From a virus, in the IMG/VR virus record IMGVR_UViG_3300036760_000302, positions 1 to 63,583 of that record: 63,583 nucleotides of DNA. One strand, written 5' to 3'. This document shows positions 53,431 through 62,244 of the stretch, piece after piece. Both the position numbers and the translations under genes were made by a program. The notes under the pieces are model-generated. The model made no database searches. It saw only the letters and a program-made list of their open reading frames with translations, and was not told the DNA's origin. The number at the start of each line of letters is the position of its first letter. The first letter of the stretch is position 1.

Positions 53431-53694
53431 TTAGTTGAGTTTTCCGGTTTTGTACATTGATTTATTCATCAGGTCATTGAAAAATTCTTTCTTGGCATTC
53501 TTTCCGGTCGGCATAACAACAATATGTCCTGACGGGACGTGTTTCTCGACTCTATAAAAAACTTCCTCATTGATTGGCTCTCCGTTGCTGTCATGCTTGA
53601 AGCCTCTGAATCGAGTAAGAACCATCCCGATGATTTCATCGAGCATGGGCTGTAATTCTTCCTTTGGAATATCCTCGTACTTCTTGTGGTTCAT
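53431..53694 (-). CDS. hypothetical protein, 87 aa
   Basis: KKYEDIPKEELQPMLDEIIG and VEKHVPSGHIVVMPTGKNAK. Function unknown; overlaps the upstream gene by 4 nt. Confidence 0.5.
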   Translation of the reverse strand: MNHKKYEDIPKEELQPMLDEIIGMVLTRFRGFKHDSNGEPINEEVFYRVEKHVPSGHIVVMPTGKNAKKEFFNDLMNKSMYKTGKLN

Positions 53695-54011
53695 ATCCGA
53701 TTTAATGTAAATGATTGTCCGTGTTTTACAATAGCGTACTTTCCTTCAATTCCAGAGCCGTCAATTACTACCGGAGAAAATTTCGCTGAGGACTTATAAA
53801 TCTTTTTCTTGTACTTCTGCTTGTGCTTCGATATTTTATATGCGTTTTCGTTGTCGCCAGAAGGAATCCTTAACTTCACAACTCCATCCTTGTACGAGAA
53901 TAGTATCTTGTTGGAGTCAATGAGTTTGATGGCGGACTTATTTAAGTGAGCCTCGAACAAATTGTTTGAGTGAACCTTTCTTTTAGCAATCGTAATTGTT
54001 GGTGTTTTCAT
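53691..54011 (-). CDS. hypothetical protein, 106 aa
   Basis: Basic, beta-rich (LFSYKDGVVKLRIPSGDN, YAIVKHGQSFTL). Function unknown. Confidence 0.5.
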   Translation of the reverse strand: MKTPTITIAKRKVHSNNLFEAHLNKSAIKLIDSNKILFSYKDGVVKLRIPSGDNENAYKISKHKQKYKKKIYKSSAKFSPVVIDGSGIEGKYAIVKHGQSFTLNRI

Positions 54012-54265
54012 TATAGTTTAATTATTTCATTTCTTACATCAGTCCAAAATTCATAGTGACCAGATTGCTCGTAATTTCTATCATCCACGTTCCATTGTGA
54101 TTCTGCATCGTTCATAATTTCAATTACGCAGACCAGAGTAGATTTCTTAGCATTCTCCAAATCAATACCTTCGAGTACCGCCAATATATTAGCCGACTCT
54201 TGGTCTTGGAACTGCAAGAATTTTTTAACCAACTCTTCCGCTTTTTCTTTTGATGTTTGTGTCAT
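54011..54265 (-). CDS. hypothetical protein, 84 aa (paralogue family B)
   Basis: SKEKAEELVKKFLQF, VCVIEIMNDAESQWNVDDRN and YEFWTDVRNEI match the plan of the next gene (ERAYELRERF, CLDEIVNAHYEF, YYDSVKSELEKL): a duplicated small helical protein known in Bacteroidetes phages. Confidence 0.55.
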   Translation of the reverse strand: MTQTSKEKAEELVKKFLQFQDQESANILAVLEGIDLENAKKSTLVCVIEIMNDAESQWNVDDRNYEQSGHYEFWTDVRNEIIKL

Positions 54266-54495
54266 AGTTTTTCCAGTTCTGATTTTACGGAATCATAATA
54301 TCTTCTCTCTTCCACTCCAAGACCGTAATCTTTGAACTCGTAATGAGCATTTACGATTTCATCCAGACATTCCAGCGCAAGGCTTTTAGCCAGAGCTGTA
54401 TGTGCATCAAAGTGCATTAGGCGGGTCGGAATCATTTTATAGAATCGCTCCCTGAGCTCGTATGCTCTTTCTTTTGGTGTTAATTTTACTTCCAT
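54262..54495 (-). CDS. hypothetical protein, 77 aa (paralogue family B)
   Basis: Tandem paralogue of the 54011 gene, overlapping it by 4 nt. LTPKERAYELRERFYKMIP then ALECLDEIVNAH and a C-terminal helix. Confidence 0.55.
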   Translation of the reverse strand: MEVKLTPKERAYELRERFYKMIPTRLMHFDAHTALAKSLALECLDEIVNAHYEFKDYGLGVEERRYYDSVKSELEKL

Positions 54496-54503
54496 GTCCG
54501 AGA

Positions 54504-54746
54504 TTATTTTATTGTGTCGCCTTCTTTGTATAGTATGCTAAAGCATTTAGGCATTACAAGTTCGATAGCAAAGCTGTCATTCCTTATGACATATAGCTCG
54601 CTAAAGGCATCATTGTTATTCTTTTTGAGCACCCTGTATCCTCTGTACTTATTGATTGGAAACTTATGGTTTACTTCGGTGTTACTATCCGAGCATGAAG
54701 CAAGGAATATAATCGAGAATAGGAAAAGTGTTATGATGTTTTTCAT
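54504..54746 (-). CDS. lipoprotein, 80 aa
   Basis: MKNIITLFLFSIIFLASC is a lipoprotein signal (lipobox LASC). The mature part is beta-rich (YRGYRVLKKNNNDAFSELYV). Function unknown. Confidence 0.6.
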   Translation of the reverse strand: MKNIITLFLFSIIFLASCSDSNTEVNHKFPINKYRGYRVLKKNNNDAFSELYVIRNDSFAIELVMPKCFSILYKEGDTIK

Positions 54747-54756
54747 TTTTATTTAT

Positions 54757-55296
54757 TTATTTTGTACCGTTTCGTTCTTCTTCAAATTTTATTCTTCTCT
54801 TTGTTAGTCTGCTATTGTATTTAGCGATTGCGCCTTCAAAGACTTGGATGGTTTGTTCATAATTAAGCTCTGTCGGCAGAATGGAGTTTGGATTTGCTTT
54901 AAGGAACTCTAATTGCTTTACCATCACATACTGCATTTTCTTTTTGCAGTTAGATATAATCATGGTTGCAAACTCTTCTTTGATTGCCTCTATTCGCTCG
55001 AACTCGGCTATGTCCGGCAACTGCTCCTGTGCTTTAAGCCAGACCTGCTCTGCTATTACTGGGTTATTAATCGGAGCTAATTGCTTTTTCTTCTTCTCCT
55101 TAATTTCGGTGAAGATGACTCCGGTTTCCTTGTCTTTGCAGATAATCGTTCCGACCCTTACATGGAAATCACAATCAATGATGCTTTCGCCCTCAACGAA
55201 ATCATCCTTCTTTGGCTTTTCGCCAATGATGATGTCGCGGATGATTTTTATTTCATCCACTGTTTCGGTCTCAGGCGCTTTTACTTCGTCTGTCAT
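54757..55296 (-). CDS. hypothetical protein, 179 aa
   Basis: The N-terminal half is beta-rich (IIDCDFHVRVGTIICKDKETGVIF); the C-terminal half is helical with a Cys pair (MIISNCKKKMQYVMVKQLEF). Directly downstream of the DUF932 gene; possibly functionally linked. Confidence 0.55.
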   Translation of the reverse strand: MTDEVKAPETETVDEIKIIRDIIIGEKPKKDDFVEGESIIDCDFHVRVGTIICKDKETGVIFTEIKEKKKKQLAPINNPVIAEQVWLKAQEQLPDIAEFERIEAIKEEFATMIISNCKKKMQYVMVKQLEFLKANPNSILPTELNYEQTIQVFEGAIAKYNSRLTKRRIKFEEERNGTK

Positions 55297-55301
55297 TTTT
55301 T

Positions 55302-56543
55302 TTAGTTCTGTGGTAGATGAGTTAGCTCAAGTTGTCCGGTTTTCTTTTGGCGTACAAATGGTTTGTCGAAGTCGTCAATCTTCTCCATTATAGTCATGGC
55401 TTGAGATTCTAAGTCGTAGCGCTCATCAGCGTCCGCATTTTTGTGCGCGTAGTATGTGAGTGCTTGTGCTACTCCGAACGGAGAAACGTCTGCTCCTTTT
55501 ACGAAGTAGTCGAGAATATTTTTTTCTTTCTCTTCGCCCATGTTGAATGAAGCGCAAACATTTTTTACAGTATCAAATGGGTTTTTCAATTCCTTACTTG
55601 CAAGTCTTTCCAGCTTGTTTATTTTCGCTCCGAGATATTCTTTGGAGGTATAAGTTCGGATATTGTCTTTAATCTGAGATATGATAAGCTCACGATTTTT
55701 CTCTTTAGTCTCTTCGCTCCACTTGATTTCAGAGAACTCTTCCATCTCAGCTCCTAAGTGCTTCTTTTGGAAGGCATCTTCAATGAAAGTGAATCCGTTA
55801 TCGCAGGCGAGAATGGTCGCTCTGGGGGATATTGAGAACTGACCGTGACCGACCTCAGAATTGGTGATAACAAAGCCGGATACGACCCCTGTATTGCCCT
55901 TTCCGCTTCCGTCAGGGACACGATACTGCTTTAAGAGGTTCGGAGCTTGCATTTCGATAGAAGGGGCTGAGAATCGAGCATAAAAGCGTTTCTCGGTGAT
56001 TTCTCCTTTGATGTCGAAGAACTTAGGGTCAATGCCAGACCTCTGGATAGCTTCAAGGCACGCAAAGAGGATGTCATAGTTGTCAATGGTGTTAAACCTG
56101 TCCGATAATAATGCCCTTACAACTCCTTCTCCTTTGGCTGGGTCAATGAAGGTTCTAACCAGATAATTCTTTTCTCCGCCTCCCTTGAACCAATGACTGA
56201 CGTTGTGGTCGAGGAGCTTTACATTTTCTTTGCTGTGCATCTTATCGTAATACCTTTTTGGGATTCCCAGCTTCTCAGATATATGCTGATGACAAACATC
56301 GAGCGGGAGTAATGAAATCCTGCGCTCTGTTTCCGCCAAATCATTCGGAACAGAAATGCCAGTCCCTACCAATAGGTCATGAAGGGCTTTACTTTCAGCA
56401 TTGTAATTTACAATACGGAGCTCTCCGTTCTTCATTTCAATGAAGGCTGATGGAACAACAAAATCTTTTTTGATTTTGACTTGATTCTTTAAGTCCTCTA
56501 CAAGTTTTTGTAGGTCAAGATTCTTTTCTGATTTTGTTTTCAT
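55302..56543 (-). CDS. DUF932 / phage-plasmid-like protein, 413 aa
   Basis: LPLDVCHQHISEKLGIPKRYYDKM, LVRTFIDPAKGEGVVRALLSDRFNTIDNYDIL and GFVITNSEVGHGQFSISPRATILACDNGF are the hallmarks of DUF932 (TIGR03299-like) proteins common in phages and plasmids. Motif segments are quoted in part. The biochemical role is not established. Confidence 0.8.
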   Translation of the reverse strand: MKTKSEKNLDLQKLVEDLKNQVKIKKDFVVPSAFIEMKNGELRIVNYNAESKALHDLLVGTGISVPNDLAETERRISLLPLDVCHQHISEKLGIPKRYYDKMHSKENVKLLDHNVSHWFKGGGEKNYLVRTFIDPAKGEGVVRALLSDRFNTIDNYDILFACLEAIQRSGIDPKFFDIKGEITEKRFYARFSAPSIEMQAPNLLKQYRVPDGSGKGNTGVVSGFVITNSEVGHGQFSISPRATILACDNGFTFIEDAFQKKHLGAEMEEFSEIKWSEETKEKNRELIISQIKDNIRTYTSKEYLGAKINKLERLASKELKNPFDTVKNVCASFNMGEEKEKNILDYFVKGADVSPFGVAQALTYYAHKNADADERYDLESQAMTIMEKIDDFDKPFVRQKKTGQLELTHLPQN

Positions 56544-56555
56544 GAAATAGTTGGA

Positions 56556-57290
56556 TTAGTTTTGTTCCTGATATACGGCATTCTTTTCTTTGATGCTCAC
56601 GATATGGCGGTAAAGAGACGCGGTGAAGTCCTTACGGTTCTGTTCCGAGTCATCTCCGAATCCTTCAAACCACAGTTCGGCTTCATCCAGACAAAGAACA
56701 GCAAGGTCTTTATCGGTATTGATTTTTCCTTCCGCTTTTTTCTGTTCGTAAATCTCCACGCTTCCGGTGAAGTCATTCCATTCTTTTTTAGAGCTGTTAT
56801 AGAATTTTCTATCCTTCCTTCCGGTCTCCACATATTCGAGAGCTTGCTTGGTTCTGCGAGTACCATCGGCATCCATTGACTCAGAGATAATGGCAGTCAC
56901 CTCTTCTTTAGTCCATCCGTGATAGGTGTTATGGACGTTGCAGGCTTTTTGACATTCCTCGAAGGTGTTAAATTCTGTTTTGAGGGGATTATCTTCAACG
57001 GAAATGTAGCCACCGTCTTTGAGAACATCTGCTCCGACCCACTTACTGTTCTTCTTCAAAACCGGATACTGTACATATACGGTTTTTCCTTCGTCAATAA
57101 CAGGATAGCCGAACTTTTCTATTGTATTAGACTTATTGCTGATTATCGCAGAAGATTTTTTGCCCGCATTCGATTTTGTGCGTTTTACAACCTTCGCTTT
57201 TCTGACTTTTTTGGGTGTATTTTTTGACTTTGTTTTTGATACAGGCTTCCTCGAAGTCTTTACCTTTTTTGCATCCTTTTTCTTTTTCAT
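56556..57290 (-). CDS. hypothetical protein with Lys/Arg-rich N-terminus, 244 aa
   Basis: Residues 1-50 are almost all Lys, Arg, Ser and Pro (histone-tail-like; KKKKDAKKVKTSRKPVSKTK), then an ordered domain (GYPVIDEGKTVYVQYPVLKK; GWTKEEVTAIISESMD). It could bind DNA or RNA. A GCGGGCAAAAA motif occurs both in its leader and in its coding region. Confidence 0.55.
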   Translation of the reverse strand: MKKKKDAKKVKTSRKPVSKTKSKNTPKKVRKAKVVKRTKSNAGKKSSAIISNKSNTIEKFGYPVIDEGKTVYVQYPVLKKNSKWVGADVLKDGGYISVEDNPLKTEFNTFEECQKACNVHNTYHGWTKEEVTAIISESMDADGTRRTKQALEYVETGRKDRKFYNSSKKEWNDFTGSVEIYEQKKAEGKINTDKDLAVLCLDEAELWFEGFGDDSEQNRKDFTASLYRHIVSIKEKNAVYQEQN

Positions 57291-57365
57291 GATACGAATT
57301 TATATTTTTTTGCCCGCTTGGGTTAATTGTTGATAACTATTTTTGCCCTCTTTTGAAAATACTGA

Positions 57366-57785
57366 TTATTTAACATCTGTTATTCTGGGTAATCTCCCAG
57401 CTTCCAGTATTGGTAAATTAGCTTCTGTGGGCACATAGATGACATTATTAGACTTATCAATGTTGTCAATCCAGAACCAGTGTAGGTAAGCATCGGTTAA
57501 GGATTGTCCGATAATCTGGTTGCTCCGAGCAATACCGTGCGCCCTGATTGTGTCTGCTTGTGCAAGAAGTGATGCGCTTTCCATTTTCGCTTTTGCTTCT
57601 GCTACTGCAACTTCTTTTGATGCTTGTGCGTGAGCTAACAATGATTCTCCATCCAGTCGTGCTGAATAGACTGAATACTGTGGACATCCCCACATACATA
57701 GAATGATAAATCCTACTACGAAGAATAGGACGAAGGACGTGAATCCTAAAATACTTCCGGTTGAATACTCGCTGTCGTTTGACAT
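57366..57785 (-). CDS. membrane protein, 139 aa
   Basis: An N-terminal transmembrane helix (GFTSFVLFFVVGFIILCMW), then an Ala/Lys/Glu coiled coil (ASKEVAVAEAKAKMESASLL) and a C-terminal soluble part. The coil followed by NQIIGQSLTDAYLHWFWI resembles the end of SPFH/prohibitin proteins, but the domain itself is absent. Confidence 0.6.
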   Translation of the reverse strand: MSNDSEYSTGSILGFTSFVLFFVVGFIILCMWGCPQYSVYSARLDGESLLAHAQASKEVAVAEAKAKMESASLLAQADTIRAHGIARSNQIIGQSLTDAYLHWFWIDNIDKSNNVIYVPTEANLPILEAGRLPRITDVK

Positions 57786-57804
57786 GATATTTGGTTTTAA
57801 ATTG

Positions 57805-57954
57805 TTATTGTTGATTTATTTTTAAAGAGTCGCAGATTTTCTTTTGCTTTACGGTTAGTTGATTGTATGGGATAAATACATAATTATTGTTGTATTCATC
57901 ATTGGGGTTATCCCATTCCAATCCATCTACCGTTACACTCTCGGTCAAGGTCAA
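57805..57954 (-). CDS. possible small ORF, 49 codons, overlapping the next gene
   Basis: A +1-frame TTG-started ORF (...VTVDGLEWDNPNDEYNNNY) overlaps the end of the 144-aa gene and fills the gap. It could be a real small protein, a frameshifted extension, or chance. Confidence 0.25.
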   Translation of the reverse strand: MTLTESVTVDGLEWDNPNDEYNNNYVFIPYNQLTVKQKKICDSLKINQQ

Positions 57955-58342
57955 TTAACTTCTTCTGCTCCATAAAAAATCCGGTGCGCTCTGCTTCAAT
58001 GGATGACATTAAATCCTTGTATAGTGATACATCGAAAGTAGGATTGCTTTCCTGAATCCATTTCATAAGCGTTCCGCCTTTTTCATTTCCGTATCGTCCT
58101 TCGATAAGGGCTGGATAGATTTCTTTGAACGCATTCTTGTATTGGTCTGCCACCTGTGCTTTCTGTGAAATTATTTTCCAGAGCTTATCGTAAAATGCCT
58201 CGCATACTTTTTGCTGGGCTTCAATGTGATTCTTTAGTGAAATCTCTGAGTTACTCGAAGAGACATACGTGAGTGCTGTGATGAGTCCCAAGAACCCGAT
58301 GATGAGTCCGGTTAAGATGAGAGCTTTGATTTTTGTTGTCAT
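57908..58342 (-). CDS. signal-anchored protein, 144 aa
   Basis: One N-terminal hydrophobic segment (ALILTGLIIGFLGLITALTYV), then a helical periplasmic or cytoplasmic domain (IEAQQKVCEAFYDKLWKIIS). The size and LemA-like helix pattern recall LemA family proteins; not certain. Confidence 0.55.
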   Translation of the reverse strand: MTTKIKALILTGLIIGFLGLITALTYVSSSNSEISLKNHIEAQQKVCEAFYDKLWKIISQKAQVADQYKNAFKEIYPALIEGRYGNEKGGTLMKWIQESNPTFDVSLYKDLMSSIEAERTGFFMEQKKLIDLDRECNGRWIGMG

Positions 58343-58376
58343 TGTTGTTGGTTTTTATTGGTTGATTTTTGATTTT

Positions 58377-58817
58377 TTATACTCTTGAGAGGTAGAGATA
58401 TGCTTTATGGTACTGTTCAATCCGGTCAAGGTCTTTCTTGCCTATACCTTTTAAGCGGGTGATGTCGCTATTATCTTTTAGGTCAGCGAGCTTAACTGTT
58501 AGGGCATCTTCATTGAGTGCGATAGGCTTTATGTAGTCGTGATAAGGAATGCTTTTGTCGTGCGTTAGTATTCCGACCGCAGTGACCACACGCTCTTCAA
58601 ATCCCATTTTGTATAGGTCTGCAAGCGTAACTGGTTCTGGGTCGTCTTTGGTATCTTCGACCACATCATGCAGAACAGCGATTATCATACGGATGGTATG
58701 TGGAGAGACAGAAAACATCACACGGATACAATGAAGCATATACGGCTGTCCACCTTTATCGGTTCTGCTTTCAAAAACTTTTGATGCGAGTGCGATTGCT
58801 TTCCCTAATTGACTCAT
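58377..58817 (-). CDS. HD-domain (p)ppGpp hydrolase-like protein
   Basis: 146 aa. GQPYMLHCIRVM (H), AVLHDVVEDTKDDP (HD...ED) and VKLADLKDNSDITR (D..DN) are the metal ligands of RelA/SpoT-type HD hydrolases, as in stand-alone MESH1-like enzymes. It may degrade (p)ppGpp to blunt the host stringent response. Overlaps the upstream HNH gene by 4 nt. Confidence 0.8.
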   Translation of the reverse strand: MSQLGKAIALASKVFESRTDKGGQPYMLHCIRVMFSVSPHTIRMIIAVLHDVVEDTKDDPEPVTLADLYKMGFEERVVTAVGILTHDKSIPYHDYIKPIALNEDALTVKLADLKDNSDITRLKGIGKKDLDRIEQYHKAYLYLSRV

Positions 58818-60079
58818 AGGCGATGGGTGTTTTTTCTTTTTTGTTTAAAATATTCCTCTCGTGCTTTTTTATTATTTGCAAGTATCCATGCGTTTTTAAG
58901 ACTTCCGAAATATCGAATATAACTTACGGAATGGTATTCGCTCGAATGCTTGTATATGTCCCATCCAGACGGAATTTTATTTATCTGAACAAACAATTCT
59001 TTTAAATACAATAGCATTTTTTCTTTTTTTAATTCTCTTTTAGTTTTTATTTCGTATTTGCTAATCAGTACAGGTCTTAGTTCTGTCAGCATAGGGACGC
59101 TTATTCCTAATTTTATAGCTTCTTCTGATGAGGGTATTCTGCCTATTTTTTTGCATAATGGCAATATTTTACTTATAAATTCATTCCTTCTGCCATTTTT
59201 TCTTTTCTGGGAATTTTTATTTTTGTATGATTTGTATTCAGTATTAATGATTTCACCTACAATCCCCCTAACTCTTTCGACTGATATATTGTATTTTCTG
59301 GCAATTTCCAAATGCGTCATTCCTTTGGTATAGTCGTTAGTAATTTTTCTATCTCTATCATCTCTTTCTTCTTTTGTAATATATGGTTTTCCCATCTCAA
59401 GTCTTTTGTTGGTGTACTCTTCTTCTCGCACCTTCTTCTTGCTTTTATGTGTATCTTCTGTATGCTTCGATGGAAATTTCCTTTTTACCATTAATTTCTG
59501 TATGTCAAACTTTTGAATTGCTCCTTTAAATCTTTTTGCTATTACAGAGCAAGCGTAAATAAACTCATTATGTAAGAGATTATTTTTCATAAAATTTACA
59601 CTATCATCTACCCATTGCATATTTTTTATGTCCCCATACTGTCCGCCTCTTGATTTTGGGATGATATGGTCTATTGAAGCATTCCTGCCTATTATTAACT
59701 TTATTTCTGTATATGGACATACTCCCTTTTGATTATTAAATAAATTCAACAATTCTTGCCACCTACTTGCAGTCCTGAAATACTTGAGTGATGAAGCCTT
59801 TAGTATGCACGTTTCACAGCATATTCTTCCTTTTAGTATTTTATTTTTACCGCACCATGTACAAATGCCAGATAGTAGATTTTCTTTTTTCTTTTCATGT
59901 TGGTACTCCCTGTATTTTTCTCTACATTTTGGACACATTGTAATCTTACTATTCCGCCTTAATTTTTTCTTTCGACAGCTCGTGCAGATTCCGAGTCGTA
60001 ACATTTTTTGTCGCGCTCTTCTTGAGTATAGGGAATTAGCTACCCTTCGATACTTTTTAGGAATTGTTTTTCCGTTCAT
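58814..60079 (-). CDS. HNH endonuclease with zinc ribbons, 421 aa
   Basis: N-terminal zinc clusters (CTSCRKKKLR, CPKCREKY, CTWCGKNK...CETC), HNH core (CPYTEIKLIIGRNASIDHIIPKSRGGQ...NMQWV), then HTH repeats (THLEIARKYNISVERVRGIV) and a C-terminal tail. Probably a homing endonuclease. A structured inverted-repeat region lies upstream. Confidence 0.8.
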   Translation of the reverse strand: MNGKTIPKKYRRVANSLYSRRARQKMLRLGICTSCRKKKLRRNSKITMCPKCREKYREYQHEKKKENLLSGICTWCGKNKILKGRICCETCILKASSLKYFRTASRWQELLNLFNNQKGVCPYTEIKLIIGRNASIDHIIPKSRGGQYGDIKNMQWVDDSVNFMKNNLLHNEFIYACSVIAKRFKGAIQKFDIQKLMVKRKFPSKHTEDTHKSKKKVREEEYTNKRLEMGKPYITKEERDDRDRKITNDYTKGMTHLEIARKYNISVERVRGIVGEIINTEYKSYKNKNSQKRKNGRRNEFISKILPLCKKIGRIPSSEEAIKLGISVPMLTELRPVLISKYEIKTKRELKKEKMLLYLKELFVQINKIPSGWDIYKHSSEYHSVSYIRYFGSLKNAWILANNKKAREEYFKQKRKNTHRL

Positions 60080-60112
60080 GCTTGTCGGATATAAATGCCA
60101 GCTACGGCTATG

Positions 60113-60218
60113 TGCTTAACGACTCATTCCAAAAGGAAGGAATCCATAGCTTTCGCTGACAAAAAAAAAGAAAAGATATTTTAGTTGAAGTATTTCATTG
60201 GAAATGAATCGTTAAGCA
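60113..60218 (-). other. 18-bp imperfect inverted repeat region upstream of HNH gene
   Basis: TGCTTAACGACTCATTCC (60113-60130) is nearly the reverse complement of GGAAATGAATCGTTAAGCA (60200-60218), enclosing a smaller TTCC/GGAA hairpin and a poly-A/T tract. No ORF. It is the only noncoding gap above 100 nt in this part of the operon; possibly a leader RNA or element boundary. Confidence 0.55.
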
Positions 60219-60248
60219 TTGCAAATATAATAAATATATCATTAGCTG

Positions 60249-60956
60249 TTATTTAATAATTTCTTCTTCTGACCCTTGAACGGATGATGCGCTATCTTGC
60301 TTGAATGTCTCCATCCTCTCTAATCTCAAGAAAACTTGCCTTTCAAATTTTTGCCCTAAGAAATGAAGATAGGTGCTGTTTGCGCTAATTATTTCCTTAA
60401 CCGGAAAAACATATTTTCCATAATCATCTTCTAAAAGTATTTTATCGAAAGCAGTTGTCGGCACTGAGAAAAAATGATGATTAAATCCATACGCATTGAA
60501 TTTTCTGAACAAATGTTTAGCTCGTTCACGTTTTACGGCAAATACTTTTTGTTTCGGGTCAATTACTCCCAGCTTCCGGTGTTCTCCTTTTGCCAGACGT
60601 AGATAGACAGTAGCTCCTTTCGAGTACAGCCTATTCCCGTGCGTATCGGTCATGTCGTATTCTTTGTACGAGACTGGTTGAGATATTTTTGTGTTCTCTC
60701 TTTTTGATGAGGCGTTTTCCGAAATGTCATTTTTGTATTCAGACTTGACCTGCTTCCATACGCTGATGATTTCTTCAATGTCGGTCAGCTTTTTATTGAC
60801 CATTTCATTTAAAAGCTCCTTTGCGGTCATAACTTCATAGTCGAGCCCGTTATTTTTCAAATCGCCTTTCAAAGTATGGGCGATGAAAAAATTCACATCT
60901 TCATCCGGTTTTTTGATGTAGATGTTTCGGATATGTTCAAGTAACTTCGAGTCCAT
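60249..60956 (-). CDS. hypothetical protein, 235 aa
   Basis: Helical first part (DEDVNFFIAHTLKGDLKNNG, LTDIEEIISVWKQVKSEY) and a beta-rich second part (NRLYSKGATVYLRLAKGEHRKLGVI shown in part, HFFSVPTTAFDKILL). No family recognised. Confidence 0.55.
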   Translation of the reverse strand: MDSKLLEHIRNIYIKKPDEDVNFFIAHTLKGDLKNNGLDYEVMTAKELLNEMVNKKLTDIEEIISVWKQVKSEYKNDISENASSKRENTKISQPVSYKEYDMTDTHGNRLYSKGATVYLRLAKGEHRKLGVIDPKQKVFAVKRERAKHLFRKFNAYGFNHHFFSVPTTAFDKILLEDDYGKYVFPVKEIISANSTYLHFLGQKFERQVFLRLERMETFKQDSASSVQGSEEEIIK

Positions 60957-60957
60957 T

Positions 60958-61329
60958 TTATCTAAGGTGTTCGGTGATGAGTTTATATATTGCCAGATGC
61001 GCTACTTCAATAAGTGGGTTTCGGCTCGGCAAATATATCAACTGCTTTTTATGTAGATGTTTCACATCGGCAATGACTACGAAATTAAAATCGGTATTCT
61101 TCATAGTTCCCATTTCATAGGAATATCTGCCGGACGATTTTAATTTTTCGTACACCTTCATGAGTGAGTCCCACGATGAGTGATATGTAAGGCTCTGGGC
61201 TCGGTAGTGACCCTTTTCGCTCAGTCCGAACACTCTGCCCTGCTTATCAATTTTACCTCCCATGAACAAGGCGATTGCCATGTTCATGTCGGCAGTAGTT
61301 GGCTCGCTTGTCTTTGTTGTAGTTGTCAT
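60958..61329 (-). CDS. hypothetical protein, 123 aa
   Basis: Thr-rich start (MTTTTKTSEPTTADMNMAIA), then FMGGKIDKQGRVFGLSEKGH and WDSLMKVYEKLKSSGRY. A small phage-type protein; function unknown. Confidence 0.5.
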   Translation of the reverse strand: MTTTTKTSEPTTADMNMAIALFMGGKIDKQGRVFGLSEKGHYRAQSLTYHSSWDSLMKVYEKLKSSGRYSYEMGTMKNTDFNFVVIADVKHLHKKQLIYLPSRNPLIEVAHLAIYKLITEHLR

Positions 61330-61354
61330 GTCAATTATTTTTTGCCTGTATTTT

Positions 61355-62059
61355 TTAATGTAACTTCTTTTTATCGTCCGGTGGAGAGCCTAAGAGCATC
61401 GTTCCTTTACTGATTGTATTTAAAAGTGCCGGAGTAGAGCCACAATATTTACCGATGTTTTTCATTAGCTGATTCATCCCCTCGTAAAAGTTTTTCATAA
61501 ATAGCTCCGACTCTTCCGAGTATGGAATGATTTTGAAATAGTCTGGGCGATACCTTGCGTGCCTTAAACTTTTTCCGTCCGCGTCATTGATATAATCAAT
61601 CCTCCCGTTATTGTTGTACTCGGTGGCAACCCAGTATTTGAATCTAATAAAAGAATATCCTTCATCCTGATAATCTCCGCCTCTTGACCATCTAATGTCG
61701 TCCGACTTGTATTCAAAGTCAGCAACAATAACTTTTCTTTTAGCGGTCTTAGCTTTTTCATAGAAGGAGACATATTCCTTCAATAGTTTCTCCAGTTCAG
61801 ATTGACTGGCGGTTACGAGCCTTTTCTGAGTAACGTCCACTCCGCCATATTGATATTCGCCTCCACTGCTCGGTGAGTTAGATTTTCTTGGATGCCTTAA
61901 ATCCAACTCCACTTGCTTCTCGGCAATAAATAATTCCGCAATACAGAACATACTGGTCGGTAATGAAAGATAGAAGCTGTCTCCATTAGTTTCATAATGG
62001 ATGGCTGTAACTTTCTTTTCGTTACCGATGTAATAGTTTATGTTTTTTATTTTAGGCAT
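61355..62059 (-). CDS. hypothetical protein, 234 aa
   Basis: Start at ATG 62059, next to the upstream stop (the frame is open further back). Contains NPSS-type loops, WVATEYNNNG, and a helix LEKLLKEYVSFYEKAKTAKR. No family recognised. Confidence 0.55.
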   Translation of the reverse strand: MPKIKNINYYIGNEKKVTAIHYETNGDSFYLSLPTSMFCIAELFIAEKQVELDLRHPRKSNSPSSGGEYQYGGVDVTQKRLVTASQSELEKLLKEYVSFYEKAKTAKRKVIVADFEYKSDDIRWSRGGDYQDEGYSFIRFKYWVATEYNNNGRIDYINDADGKSLRHARYRPDYFKIIPYSEESELFMKNFYEGMNQLMKNIGKYCGSTPALLNTISKGTMLLGSPPDDKKKLH

Positions 62060-62244
62060 TACTTTATTTCTTCCAGAACATTCTTTGGTACATCTTTCCA
62101 CTCCTGCAACGACCTGACCTCCATAATCTGCTCCCATGACAGAGCTGACGGATTTACACTCCAGCCTTTTAACTCACAGTAGTCGAATGCGATTTGACCG
62201 CGCCTGCGGATTACTTCATCATGTTGTTCTTGATTGAAGCTCAT
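62059..62244 (-). CDS. hypothetical protein, 61 aa
   Basis: MSFNQEQHDEVIRRRGQIAF..., helical. Overlaps the upstream gene by 4 nt and the downstream start by 1 nt. Confidence 0.5.
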   Translation of the reverse strand: MSFNQEQHDEVIRRRGQIAFDYCELKGWSVNPSALSWEQIMEVRSLQEWKDVPKNVLEEIK

